In this document: one piece after another, positions 13,452 to 26,499 of the stretch
Layout of the letters: each line of letters begins with the position of its first letter
Numbering within the stretch: the first letter of the stretch is position 1
Source: Dromaius novaehollandiae
Lineage: Eukaryota > Chordata > Aves > Casuariiformes > Dromaiidae
Assembly: GCF_036370855.1 (NCBI RefSeq)
Contig: NC_088130.1
Span: 68,238,941-68,302,940 of the forward strand
Direction of reading: 5' to 3'
DNA length: 64,000 nucleotides
The notes under the pieces: generated by a model
What the model was told of the DNA's origin: nothing
Seen by the model: the letters and a program-made list of their open reading frames with translations, nothing else
Databases searched by the model: none
Made by a program: the position numbers and the translations under genes

Positions 13452-16400
13452 ATGAAGAGCAGAGCTCTTGATGCTTGATTCGTGTTGGATGTCCCAAAAG
13501 ACAACAGGCTACTGTTGTCAGCATTGCTCTACATATCGCACAGATTAGCTCAACCTTCTCGGTCAGCTCAGAATACAAAGAAGCAGAACGAATTTAATGG
13601 TGACTGTACCCAGCCGGAAGAAAACAACCCTGTGTTAGAAACGCTGAGTCCAGTTCATTGGGGCAACACTTGCAGTACCCACAGACACCAACCTTGTCTT
13701 CCCTGGTCTGCCTTCCACTCTGAATGCCTCGAAAGGACGCCAGCCCTGTGAGTTGCTGAGGATCCTCAGGTCTCGCTCTCCAAGGGCAGGTTAGCAAAGG
13801 CTTTTGCAGATCAAGGCAATTTTGCTGTGCCCAGGATCCAATATACGTGGTCATATGGAAGCGTATGTGTATATGAATGACAGTACCTGTATAGATAGAT
13901 ACAGAATACTGTTAGGCTGTGCTAGAAATAAGCTGAGGAAAGGTGAATATACGATTTGGTCTTCTCCGCATTGTAGGTCAGCTAATTGTTCTTGCAAACA
14001 GTGTCTTTATTGATTTGGCACCAGCCTTTTCTTTAATGGCTTTCTAAAAAGTTTTAATCTCCGCCATTTGTGCTTTGAATTAATCACTGATGCTTGCAGA
14101 GCCCAAGCCCTCGTTGATGCAAGTGGTCTTTGCTTGAGTGAATAGTTCTGGAGGAACTCACTTCAGGAGGAGTTCTCATCTGGGCTGAGGTTTGCAGGAC
14201 ACAGCCATTATGTTGCATTTGATAAATTAATATATGTTTATAAGTATGAAAAAAGCAGATGAGCTTCATTGTTCACATCAATATCTAATTCATCCTTTGG
14301 AAAAGAAGTCTCAACCTATCCTTTGAAATACATCTAAGCTAAATAGCAACAGTTTACAGGAACTCCTAGTGCATTACTTTCACAGTTGCTGGGAAATTGT
14401 GGGACTGCTGGAGTCCTTTTATCGAGAAGGTTTCAAGATAACAGGCCCGTGGCTGGTATAAGGCACCCCAAGCTGTAATGCATGGCCATTTGTGAAGCAA
14501 AAGCCTGCTTCCTACAGTCAAAAATCCCTTATCCTTCCCTAACATCACACCATTTGCTCTCTAGGTTCAAAAAAGAAATGGGTAATACATTTCAAATTGA
14601 ATGCCAGGGGAAAAGGCATTTGGTAGGGCTTATTTTTAAAGGGAAGTTTTAAAAGGAAGCACAGCCTATGTGGAACCGCTCATGGGTGTTTTATATCCCA
14701 TAGTAAAGCAATTGCAATTTCTACTATTATGGCATAACTCCTCCACCTAGGCACCCTCCTGTAGCATATAAGTGATTTTATTGTGCTTCTAAAGAGGAAA
14801 GGAACATCTGAATTGCCCATACTTAGGCAATGAAGACAGGTACTTTAAACCATGAAAAGTCTAACCATGTGATTGCAAAAAAGCTGTGCAACATGGGTCA
14901 CGGTCCCCATATCATCATCAGCAGATAAACCCTGGAGAATCAGAAGCGAATTTTTGTGACTTACAAATGTGGGTCTTTCCTGGGCCTTTGAAAGCTCAGC
15001 TCCCTCGCTGCAGGCAACCATCCAGATTCACACCCTGAGCTCCACTTCCCCGTGCAGGTGTCCCTCGTCCAAGTCCTTTGGGTTTCAGCAGCTCACACGC
15101 ACCACCAGTGGCTTGATGCATTCCAACTCATAGCAAAATCAATATTTAAAGAACCTGTCAAAGTATGCTTTCCTCAACCAGTTGGATTTGCAAAGGCAGG
15201 TAGTAACAGTACCTAAAGAATAATCTAGCTCTGGTAATGACCTCCTGCAGAGGAATGGTTTCTCCAGCGTCGAAGCACACTTGCAGACCTTTCAAACACG
15301 GGATCACTCAATCCCAGCATTTGTTGTCGCTTATATATACGTGGCGGTGCAAGAGGATGTTGGCAGGTGAACAAAGCCAGGGAGACTTTGGGTCTTGGAG
15401 GCAATGCGAGGGCATCAGCTCCGCTCCGAGCTACCAGCTTGAGTAAGTTACGGGCTAAATATGGAACATTTGTGCTCGTGCATATTAAAGGTGATCCCTG
15501 GGTGCTGCTGTTTGTCTAACCAGGCCATTTAAATAATTGGAAGGCATATGTGCTAGTTCAAAGCCAGCAGCTAAGCTGTGTAGCCGTATTCTGCTATCAG
15601 CAGTGTGTGTCAAGCAAGGCAACCTTCTGCAGGTTTTCAGCCCCAGGTCAGGGTGCTCTTGGGCAGCTTCAGAGATGCTTGTGAAAGGATGCAAGGTGCT
15701 GCGTTCAGAAATACCCCTGCCCCACACGAATGGCTGGGGAAGAATTGTACAAAGCTGTTTTTTTCTCCCTCTTTTTTTTTTAAAAAAAAACAGAATTGCC
15801 ATTTCCTTAACAAGCACTGATGGGCCACAGGCAAAGCCTGGCTTGCCCTTTCCCTCCACGCAGCCATGTAGCCATTGCAATAGCACCGACAATTTAAACA
15901 GCTCACGCTTCACGCAGGTCCCTGATGGCAAAAATTTTTAATTAAAGTAGTTCAGAGTCTCCCTCGCTCGCTCCTTAGATGCCAGTTTTACAAAGGACAT
16001 TTGTTTACAAGGCTCAGCTGGATTTTTCTTAAGAAGTTCCCTAAGCATTTCAGTTGCCATCTGTGCACCTTTGTTGTTCAAGTGCATTAGCAGAACTTCC
16101 CCAGTTCAATCTAAATTGATAACTTTATCTAGTCTCCACTTAATATCGCCACAGAGCAGCTGCTTGTGGACTTGTTTAATCTCCATTAGGGCTCTTTGGT
16201 TAAAATCCAACCTTGCATCCATATGAAAGCACGACACAAGCAAGACGCTCGGCATCAGCAGGGCTTTCCAGGTCGAGTGCGTCTGAGGCCTTTCAGAGCA
16301 TCTCCAGCAGCAGAATATTTCCTTGAAAACCAGGTGCAAGCAGGTGTCTCCCTTAATCATCTCAAGTGCTTCTGAAGGGATATATGTTACACCTTGTTTT

Positions 16401-17380
16401 GTCTGCAGGCAGTGAAATGTAGATGTTTAGGATCATTTTAAATTATGTCTGATAGAGAATTTGAATCTAGAATATTTTTAAATCTTTCTATTTTGTTCTT
16501 CCCTTACATCTGTCTGGCATATCCCCCAGCTGACAGCCAGGCTGAAGCGCCAGTCAGTAAAGTCCTTTCCCAAGATTTATTACAGGAAGAGAAATTATTT
16601 ACTAGGATAACATTTCTATATTATAGAAAAGAACTGCTTTTCCCATTCATTCCTTGATAAATTTTCATCAAACAAATACAAGAGACATGAAATATCAGGC
16701 TTCTTCTGTATTACTGCCTTGGTCTTCTCTCCAAATGTAGTGCTGTTGGGATTACAGCCAGAAATCTTTTTTAGTGGGACTCACTGGTTTAGGAGAATGA
16801 TCACTATATTTGCTGTAACAGAGCTGGGTTTTAATTTTTGCTCTGGTTCTACTGAAGGTAACAGCAGCTTCATCATTGATTTCAAAGGATTCAGGCTTCT
16901 AACTCCTGTATTTCCATCTATATTAGGTTCTGGCTGGGCTGGGCTATTTCTGAAGGAACTTAATTTCGGCCACTGCTGTCTCACCTTGAAAAAAGCCAGC
17001 CTTTCTTACGAGCTGCACATCCCACCACCCTGCTGCAGGAAAAGACCTCTGTCTACATATCTGGAAGACCTTGTGTTTGTTCCTGCTGCAGAGTCAATGC
17101 ACCGCTGAAGAGCGCGTTGCCTTTTCCCAGCCCTCCATCACCCCCAGCGCTCGCTTCGGGCACCACCACGGCCTCCGATCTCTCTTCTGGCACCGAAGTA
17201 GCAGCAGCCTCGGGGATGAGGCACGCCTCCACGACCTTCCTTCTCAGCTACACCCAGTGAAGATGTCACGGCAGAGCGGACACTGCCTCCGGAGCCTGCC
17301 AGAAGCCAAGCACGACGTAAAGGGGTCACTCCAGGCCCCAGCAATGCATTTAAGATCACCCGGGATCATCCAAGGAGGTG
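13452..17380. other. Gene-free stretch
   Basis: AT-rich to mixed DNA without recognisable genes. ORFs near 15485-15941 overlap on both strands and include a T/A run at 15772-15790; no domains. Confidence 0.5.
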
Positions 17381-17410
17381 GATGGATGGATGGATGGATG
17401 GACAGATGGA
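17381..17410. repeat. (GATG)n tetranucleotide repeat
   Basis: Five perfect GATG units (17381-17400) followed by degenerate units. Confidence 0.95.
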
Positions 17411-18769
17411 TCATCTGACCAAACATAAGCTTCTGCTGCAGGACCAAACAAACCCCAAACTCTGCTGACTTGCTCTCCACCAGTTGCAATGAGGGGCCGC
17501 AGTGGCTTGCTTAGGCCCCCACATTTAACCGAACACCATCACCCAGTGAAAGCAATCAGTAACCCAGATTTGCTGTTGGTGTCCGCTGTGGTCACCAAGA
17601 GCGATGAAGGAAGCTACACCCAGCAAAGGTGGACACCTCAGCAACCACCACGGACCAGTTTCTCAGGATGGTGTGGTGGGATGCGACAGCAATGCACTAC
17701 TCTTTAATGTACAGGGCCAAAAGCTGCACACTTCAGCTGGGATTCATCTCACCTAATTTTAGCTGTCTAAACATTAAACAACCAGACTCAAACGATAGCC
17801 CACACTTTCTCTACAGTCACTGAACACAGAGAAAGGCAAGCTCTGACAACACTCGCCGCACCTCCGACACGACAGTGGGCTTGATCCATCGGGCTGCAAA
17901 TCAGCCAGGAGAGAGAGAGGCTTAGACTAATGCCTTGTCCTAAGGTGGAGGAAAGGTGGTGAGGCAAGTCCCACCTTAGCAAGCAGAGCCACTGCAAGGT
18001 CAGAGCAGCCTTGGCTGTCCAAAGCAGGGACCGCGACCTTTGCTGCCTTCGAAGACGAGACAAGCAGTGTGGCATCCCCAGAAGAGCCAGACAGTCTCTC
18101 ACATTGGAGAGACTGCTCTTCCCTGGTGTGACGATCACAGCAGCCGTCCCCACGCGCCCTGCTTTTGGAGTGGCAGCGTGAGCTGCTTGAGAAAACATTA
18201 GAGGAACCTTGAGTTTATTGCGTCCAAGTTTCTAAATAATCTGGAGGGCAGGAGTTGGGAAGGAAGGTGACCATCGCGAGGGCTTCTTCTCCTTTATTCA
18301 GCGTGCTTGCATCCCCATCTACATGGCTGCATCTATTTCAGGTGTGGACAGCCCTGAACAGCCCCTTAGGCACTCCCGGAGGCAGCAGGGAGTGTGCACA
18401 CCTGACGTACTTTTGGAGGTCCTCCATCCCATTTGCCGTCACTAGGTAGTCCTGCGATATAAAGACATGGTGGTAGGCAAAGGAGACCAAATCAGACCAG
18501 CGTGGTCTGCGCTGTAAACCATCCCCGTGCCTCCTGCCGCCCTGCCCAGGAGCGAGCTCCCTGCTCCGTCCCACACCTCCGCAGCAGCGCAGTGTGGTTG
18601 TCCTCATTTTACTGGGCTCTGCATGCTGGAGACCTCCCGCCCTGCTGGAGGCCCTCAGCGTTTGCCGCTGATGGATTCATCTGGGTTATTATCCTGCCTA
18701 TCAACTCCATGACTCACCTTAATTAAGCGGGACCCCCGATGCTGGAAGCAGTAGTCACTCTGACCCAGC

Positions 18770-19160
18770 CGTGCCGAAGGGAGGCAGAAAGGACCTTCCC
18801 GCGTCGTTGCCTCCAAGCTTTTTTCACGAGCAGCTTCCTGAGCGCATTACCCCATTAAGAGACTCCCCCCAAACCACACGCATTACAGAGCCCGTCCCTG
18901 CGTCACAGCCCGCTGTGAGAAAAAGCAGGGACCGCGCGCAAGTGGGAAGCCATCCATATGCTCTAGCAGGCTGCGCTCCAAGCATTAACGTTATCGAATT
19001 ACAGCTAACGGGAGAAGACGAATGCGCAGCGCGCCCGACGCAGCTAGAGGAATTACCGCGTGGATCAATGCGGCGCGGAGCGAGCAGGAGGGCAGCCCCG
19101 CGGCCCCCGGCTCCCGCGAACGCCCTTGGATGCTGCGAGTCGGGGCCGTTGGAGGAGAAA
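18770..19160. promoter_or_regulatory. CpG-rich patch
   Basis: CpG density rises strongly at 19000-19150 (GCGCAGCGCGCCCGACGC near 19024). Overlapping ORFs on both strands have no recognisable domains. Possibly an enhancer or unannotated lncRNA promoter. Confidence 0.4.
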
Positions 19161-20245
19161 AGCAGGGATGCGGCTGTGGCATCAAATGCAAATCTGGGGA
19201 GTGAGACAGAAAAACAATGAATACGGTGCGGGGTGTCTTCTTGGAAGAGGGAATGGGGGCTGCTCCTTAATGGGCAAAATAGTACAGGAAAAAACACTTT
19301 AAGAAATATTTGCTGTTCCAGTGGCGGCATTTCAGCAAGGCCTCAAATTTAACACTGTGTTTGCCGACCGTTTTGCAGGATTCAAGGTCGAAACACAGCA
19401 AAATGAAGCAGCTCACCTCCGGCCACCAAGTCGAGACCAGCACTGGGAATCACAGCCCGAGACCCTGGTGGGAGACCCCATCATTAATCTTTCTGCTGGG
19501 GCGCCAAAGGTTGGAGGTAAAACACTGTTTGCACAAGTCTTGCGCTGCAGTGTCTACTGCAGGCAACGACCTAATAGCGGGCAGAAATTTGAGCTCCAGC
19601 CTGAGAAATCTGGGGGGTGATTCGAAGATGGAAAGTCCTCGTTGCGTCTCAGGTCTAACCACTCAAAACGATGTCTCCAGCTAAGCAGACACCAGCGTCA
19701 TGGGCTTTTTACACACTGAAGCATAAGATTTGATCATTTGAATATAATAAGACGTTTGCTTCACTTGCAGTGAGCATTAGTCAGGCTTAAGGGCATCGCT
19801 CAAGGGGAGTGTTGACAACAAAAATAAGATTATTCAGCGTTTCTGTGGCATTTTACATTTTCAAGATGCCTTTCGGGCGCTAACCAGGCATTAAACATAA
19901 TTTTTTGCTCTACCTCCCCTGCAGCCAGTAGATGGGAATGGTACTTAAATTGGGTGGCTATTGCAAAAAATGAATTAATTAAGAATATTCATGGATTTTT
20001 TAAGAATTTAAAGGGGCCAGTAGCATGGTTTGTGTGTTCCCCATTGTTATTATAAACTATAATGAGCATTTCACAGCAGGCTTTTAAGAATACATGGAGC
20101 AGACACAGATCCAGCCCCTTTCTGCCTCTCCACATCTGAAAGTCCCTACCTGGAGCAGCCTGGATCCCCAGGACCACCGGGACAGCTCAGCCTGTCGAGG
20201 ACCATGTCCCTGTCAGTAAGAGGTCAGCGAGCATTTGCACTGATG

Positions 20246-20272
20246 TATTTAAATAGTTTCCAAGCATAATAA
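20246..20272 (+). repeat. 27-bp dispersed motif, copy 1
   Basis: Matches the copy at 21760-21786 at 25 of 27 positions in the same orientation (TATTTAAAT, two variable bases, TTTCCAAGCATAATAA). Flanks are unrelated. Confidence 0.9.
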
Positions 20273-21239
20273 CTGGTTCAGCATCACAGTAGTCTCTGCC
20301 AGAGTGATCACAGGAAGATCACCCTGAAAATTCCCACAAATCCCTGAAATCACAGCTCCCCATCTGCAAAAATGCAGATTCTACTCTACACAGGGATGAG
20401 ATATGACATGCTCAGATAAAATAATGAGGATTACACAAAGAGTCCAGCTAATGAGCAAAGAGATTAATCGCCCCTGGTTTGGCTGAAGATTGTTTTTCCT
20501 TCTCCAGTTTGAGTTCTTGCCTAAATAGCGTCGGGTAGCTGAGGAGGGAGCAGCACGTGCGGCACCATCCTGGGCTGGGAGACTGGCCGGGCGTTGGGAC
20601 CAGGCAGTCAGTCACGGCGAACCGAAATGGTCCAGAGAGTTGTGCAACCGAACCCAGAGGGAAGGTGAGCTGTCCTGAAAGCTGACCACACTGAGCAATC
20701 TTAGGAGGACTTTGGGGGCTTGTTTCCTTTTAAAGCACAGGTAACATTTCCGCTGGTTACTGCTCGATTTTGTGCTTCTTGGCCACAGCCACCGGAGCAG
20801 ATCTGCCTCCGAGCGCCTCTGAGCAGCATGTGGTGGAGGAACCTCTCCTGGGACCTCACGGATGCTTCTCGTTCATGGGAATCACTGAATTTCAGGCTCT
20901 AGGTTCCACCTCCAAGTCTGAGAGCCTGTTGCCCCATCCATGCCCCTACAGCTAGCAGGTCACTCATTAGAGCCCCTACTAACAGCCTTCATTTGGTACA
21001 CTTTGATAGTCACCAGAAAAAATGGGATGTTCCTCCTCAAAGCGTTTTCCACCACCAGCATCTCTGGGAAGGCTCTCTGCAGCGTTGCAAAGCAGCCGTT
21101 TCCTTCAGTGACCAACGGTTTAAGGAACCTAGCTTTTCGGCTCCGTGTTTTTGAAAAAAAGGGAAGAAAAAAACAGTCAAAGACCATTAGTAGTTTCCCT
21201 AAGCAATAGTGCAACTTTGCATTGCTGCAAGGCCAACCG

Positions 21240-21620
21240 CAGAGCGGCTCCACGGGCCGGAGACGGCATCGCCGAGGGTTAAGCAACTCGCCCGCTGCGA
21301 CACGGGAAGTCTGGGGCAACGCCGGGAACTGACTCAGAAGATCTGGGTGCTCCGTCCCGTCACTTAACCGCAGCCTCGTCCTTCCTCTGCCTCTTCCTGC
21401 AATAAAGCCGCCAGCGCCACATTCAGACGGGCCGCTCCGGCTGCCCGGTTGCCTCGCGTCTCCATCGGATGTGCAAAGGGGTCGGCGGGCCAGCGCGGCC
21501 CGTCTGCGCTCAGGAGCTGGAGCAGCGCGGTCCCGCGTGCCCGGCTGCGTGTATCCCGGCACGCGCGGCTCCTCGGCCCCCGGCTCGCTGGAGGACGCTG
21601 GTCCCCTTGGAGCCAGCGAT
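21240..21620. promoter_or_regulatory. CpG-island-like patch
   Basis: Dense CpG and high GC between AT-rich flanks, in the region downstream of DYM. The longest ORF of the window (20960-21781, minus strand, 273 codons) spans it; its middle is Arg/Ala/Pro/Ser-rich and its ends are compositionally different, which argues for a chance ORF. No TATA box or recognised first exon is seen. Confidence 0.5.
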
Positions 21621-21759
21621 GAAGCCGGGGGAGCGGGTATTGAATAATTCCTGCCCAGAGCGTTGCCAAGAGGAAATGCACTTCCCGTAAAGTAGGCACT
21701 GTTACCGACTTGTTTGCTGGAATTGCTTGAGTGGTAATTACGCTCCTTTAATATTGACA

Positions 21760-21786
21760 TATTTAAATCATTTCCAAGCATAATAA
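21760..21786 (+). repeat. 27-bp dispersed motif, copy 2
   Basis: Second copy, 1.5 kb from the first, immediately right of a CpG-rich patch. On the minus strand it contains the ATG of the long ORF 20960-21781. Confidence 0.9.
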
Positions 21787-24439
21787 GAGTCCTTCCCCTT
21801 CTCCCCCTTTTCCAAATTTCTGTGGCGAGCTTTCACTTTGAACAATGGATGATCTGCAGGGGTGTGACTTGCCCACGTCTTGTTTATTGTACAGCGCGTC
21901 CAGATGTCTTGCTCTTGTGCGTGGTGCGGTCAGATGTGCTGGTGATGTGCTGTGCTGGTAAGGACCTACAGGCATCCGTCATGTGGGCTGTGCAAAAAAA
22001 TATACATATAGCCATTGTGCTGCCTCACGTGTAAGTACGAGATGTTGGCCACAACCCTCCGTTGAGGCCTTGATCCCAAGTGCGTAGCGCACAGCGGTGT
22101 CAGCGTCGGTCCCACAACATTTGTCTTTCATTCGTTGTTTGTCAGAAGTCCCAGGACGCTCTGTCCCTGCAACGGCATCCAAAAAGACTGTTCCCTCCTT
22201 GTGTTGTTTCACGCGCAGGGCGTTCTTACGAATGCTGCTAAGGGAGGTTTTCCCAGAAAAAAAAAAATCTCACACTAAAAATGTAGTAGAAATCTGCATG
22301 ACTGACTACGCATGGGCACATGGACCAGTGCTTGCGTCCAGGGGTGAAGCAGGTCTCTGACACCCACCGTTGTAAATGCACAGTCAGAAAAATCATGAAA
22401 AATGAGATTAGGGAAATACCACACATGGGTCTGAGATAGGGAAATAAAGGCAGTCGACAAAGCGGGAAAGCTGCACGCATCTTTCCTGCTCCCCTTCAGC
22501 TCCTGGGAGGGCCCTGGTTTCCCCTGGCCCTGGCATGTCACACATGCAAATTTATTTTGGTAGATGTGGTCCAGGCAGGAGAGGAGGTGCCTGCTTGTGT
22601 CGGCAGCTCCCGGGGTCTCATCCCTGAGCTTTGGGGACCAGGAGGAGGTGAGCACCAGGATGGGGAGGAGGAGATGGGGCCAGGGGACACAACAGCTCTC
22701 AGCAGGAAAGAGGCTCCATATTTAGCTTTTTGTTGTCTCTACACAAAATCTTCCACATTATTTCCTAATAAAGTCCCTTCCCTCTCTGCAAACGGGTCTT
22801 AACCTGTGCTTTGCACTCCCAAATTCAGCACCTTTTTCCCCCCAAAAGAAGTTCCCTTTTCTCCTATGCCTCTTCTGCTGCGGTCCCAGCATCGCTGCAG
22901 CTTGTCAGCCCTCATCTCTGTCTGTGCATCCACCCAAAGAAATGCCCTGGGCCTGGCTTATGTGGGCTCCCTGCTCCTCCCACTTGTGGGCAGCCTCTTC
23001 TAGACCTGGGCTGTGGAAACATCTGCTTGGGTTGTCCTCTCCATCGCAGGACAGGATTTCTCTATCACAAGTGCACAAGCACATTAGCACGGTGGAACCC
23101 AAATGTAACCCCGTGTTTTGGGAAGTGGCAGCTCTGACCCCTCTGTGGCTTCCCTTCCGCCCTGCCCAGCGTTGCGGTACCTGGGGCGTCGTGGGTGGAC
23201 ATCCTGTTGGCCAACTCTCCCTGAGCTGGGACAGCACGGGACTGCAGGAAAGGCCCCGTGACCCCCTCGGTGGCACCTGAAGGAAAGATGCACCTTGCAG
23301 AGCATCTCCTCTTCTCCGTGAGGCTGTGGTTGTGCTTGAGGGCGCAGGCCCCAAAGCAGCATGGCAAGGTTGGGCTGGAAAGCAAGGTATTTTCCTGGGA
23401 CTTTCTGTAAAAGACGGAGTACAGACTGCTCTTTTCTCTGAGGCCCTGGTCTGGCTGCAATTGCTTGCACAAAAGGGTGCGTGTCCTCATCTACGTCTGC
23501 GGAATGAGAAAGCAGAGAGAAAGCCAGCAAAATGCCAGGGATAGACCAGAAACGTAGCTTGGGAAATGAAACAGAAAGCGAGGGAGCAGGGAAGCATGCA
23601 CTTGTTCTGGGCACACAGGAGCGGTTCGAAGCAGGCTCGGGCTTGGGTTCAAGGCTGTTGCAGCCTATCTGGTCCCACTGTATTCAGGGAAAGGGGACTT
23701 CACGTACTTTCCTGCTTAATTCGCAGAATTGCATCAAAGAAATACCTGGCTGTCATCATCAGTGTATCTTCCCGGCGAAAACGATCTTGGCAAGGCCTTG
23801 AGCAGGCTCAGAGCCAACAATATGTCTGGTACAAGTTTCTTCACTGCCCCATCTTTCATCATCTCCCACACTCACCCCCACCAGCTTGCCGTCCTAAAGG
23901 TTATTCTCGAGCTAGGAGAGCGCTAATAAGCAAACAAACTCTTAAAACTTGGAAGGGCAGCACTGCGATGGTACCAGTAAAAAGCCTAAGCCCTGTTTGT
24001 CCAGCCTTAGATTGGGAGCGCAAGGTGTGAAAACCTCTGAATTGCCCAGATCAAGAGCAATCGCTGGGCACATTCTAGTGGTTATGGTCCAAAATGGTAC
24101 TTGGGATGGAGGGACGCTGCCTGGGAAGGGGGCCTAGGACCAGCTGGCCGCTTTTCCTGACTTCACAAGCGCCAGGTCTTCACCGGCCGCAAGCCACAGA
24201 CCTCAGAGAGTCCAGGGAAAAGCCGCGGGTCCAGTGGCCATTACTGGCAGGTCTCTGTGGCAAGTTCTAGAGAAGGTCTCCAGCCTGGTGGCCCTCATCT
24301 TCGGGGATGAGGTGGGGTAGGGGGCACAGGAGGAAGGTGAAATAATGGCTTCTAGGACCAGTTCCTAATTTCTTCTGACCAGAAGACCAATGTCAGCTCA
24401 AAGCTTATGTACCAAAAAGGCAACTGCAATTCTGCGGCA

Positions 24440-24870
24440 CGAGTGCAAACAGTGCTCTGCAAAGGGGGCCGGCGGAGCAGCCCAAGGGCATGGGGCAAGG
24501 TGCAGGATGGCGTTGCCAGCCTGCACGCGGCGTGGGAAGGTCGGGCTTTGGGGTGGCTGTGAACGAGGAGCCGAAAAGCCGGGGATTTCTGCCTCGCTCT
24601 TAATTTCCGAGGGAGCCGAGGGTTATACAACAGCGCGGCAGATGGGACCGGCGCAACGGCGAGCCTGGCAGCTGCACAAACACAGCTAATCTGCCCTCGT
24701 TTCACGCTCCTAGCCACAACACAAACACACGCGCCGCGCAAGGTGAGAGAGGAGGTAAATCCGTCCGCGGCGGCCTCCCGACGCTTGGCATGCTGCCTCG
24801 CTGCCGGGGCCCCGCGCGGCCTGCCCCGGGCGCCCGGCCGTGCCGATCACACCCGCTGGCTCTTCCCGAG
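24440..24870. promoter_or_regulatory. CpG-rich patch
   Basis: GC-rich with many CpGs, densest at 24760-24850 (GCCGGGGCCCCGCGCGG and neighbours). No gene recognised on either strand. Confidence 0.4.
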
Positions 24871-25047
24871 CGTTTCCTTATCTGTGCAATGTTTCTTTAT
24901 ATATATGTGCGACTCGCATGGATTCACCCCAAAAAACCCGACCAACTGTGCACCACCCAGGCACAGCCCTTTAATAGGCAGCGTGGTGCCACAAAGCATC
25001 ATCATTTTATAGAGGGGCTGGAATAATAAATAATTCTATACATTTTT

Positions 25048-25104
25048 GGCATATACAGAAATATATATATGTATTTATGCATATACATATATATACACAT
25101 ATTT
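25048..25104. repeat. AT-rich TA/CA-type simple repeat
   Basis: Imperfect ATATAT / ATACAT units. Confidence 0.9.
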
Positions 25105-26064
25105 AGAGTAAAGCATACAAGCTATCTGTCTGGTCTTGGTCCCTTCCTGATGACTGTGTTTTCTTGCCAATTATAAGCTCTTTGGGTCGGTGCGATGGTT
25201 CCTGATTTATTCCCCAGTGGTCCGACACCGCTGCCCTGCGCTGTGATAATCCGACTTCCATGGGGTCATACAGTCAACCAGCAGCAACGTATTGCATGAA
25301 AACAGCTGGTCCTTACCCGAAGAGGTGAGATGTTTCCTTTCCCATCCGTCTCTGGCACCGGTTGACTATGGTCATGCTAGTGACTTAAAGAGCGTTGGGG
25401 AAAATTCCTGTAAAATACACATGGCCCACTCGGGCCGTCACCAACCTCGGTGGGCAGGAGGACGTGGGTGCTCCCGTGCTGCTGGTCGCGACACCCACTA
25501 ATGGTCCTGGTTGTGTTTCTTTGCTCCTTCTCCCGTGGTCGGCACCACCGCTGCCTTGCAAACACCTGTCTTGGGTCACCAAAGGCGCCAGCTCCTGCCT
25601 TAACCATGGGACGAGGCCAATATTAACGGGTTTGATTGCGTTGCCTCTTGTTCGGGGCGAGACCATCCCCAGGGCCTCCTTGGGGGCTGGTGCCATTCGG
25701 GAGGTGCTGAGATGGGGTTGGCTGTGGTGGTCGGGAAGTTGCACGCCCAACGCGTGTGAAGGCAGTGGGAGAAAAACTGGGAATCTGTTCCCGCTATCCT
25801 TGTGTAGCTGTGTTTTCACGAGACTTAAGGTGGCCTTGAGAGCCGTTCTTTTCTAAAAAATCAGAATTCGGAGCATCTTCTGTTGCCATCACCTTCGTGG
25901 TTTTTCCAGAAGGACTACAGAGCTGGTTGGAGAACATCAGCACGTGGGAAGCCTGGAGAAGAAAACACGGTTAATCCCACAGATACGGCGCCATGTCCCG
26001 CTGCCACCTTGGCCCCATCCAGGCCACTCTGGGCCTTTCGTGGCCACAGTGCCCTGGGCACCAA

Positions 26065-26130
26065 ATAATACATATATACGTACATATATATATATGTATA
26101 TATGTGTATAAAGTGTATATATATAGAGAG
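26065..26130. repeat. AT-rich simple repeat
   Basis: Imperfect CATATATA / TGTATA units with internal dyad symmetry. Confidence 0.9.
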
Positions 26131-26224
26131 CACACCTAACTGAGCAGAAAACCGCCTGCACCAGGGTGATGAGTGACATGTGTCTGGCAAAATTCGGCTG
26201 GATTCGCATTCGGGGTATTATTAG

Positions 26225-26460
26225 CACCGAAATGCTGCAAAGCCACCCCCCCACGAGACCGGCCACCGCCCCGCGAAAGGGTTTTAGGCCCGAACTGGGC
26301 ACCGCGCCGGGAGGCCGGGAACGAAGACAGCTCTCGGGAGAGGGAGAATCGCGCATGGGGTTTTTCCGCGGGAGGTTTCCCCTTGCCAGCGCGCGCCCGC
26401 GGGAAAGCCGGGCGGCTTTCGGGAGACGAAACGATGGCAGGAGGCGAAGGCAGGGCCAAG
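26225..26460. promoter_or_regulatory. CpG-rich patch
   Basis: Short, dense CpG patch (for example GCGCGCCCGCGGGAAAGCCG near 26391-26410) just right of an AT-repeat. No gene recognised; ORFs on both strands are low-complexity. Confidence 0.4.
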
Positions 26461-26499
26461 TTAATGGCTGTCGTTTAGGTCAATAACGTATCGATTCCA

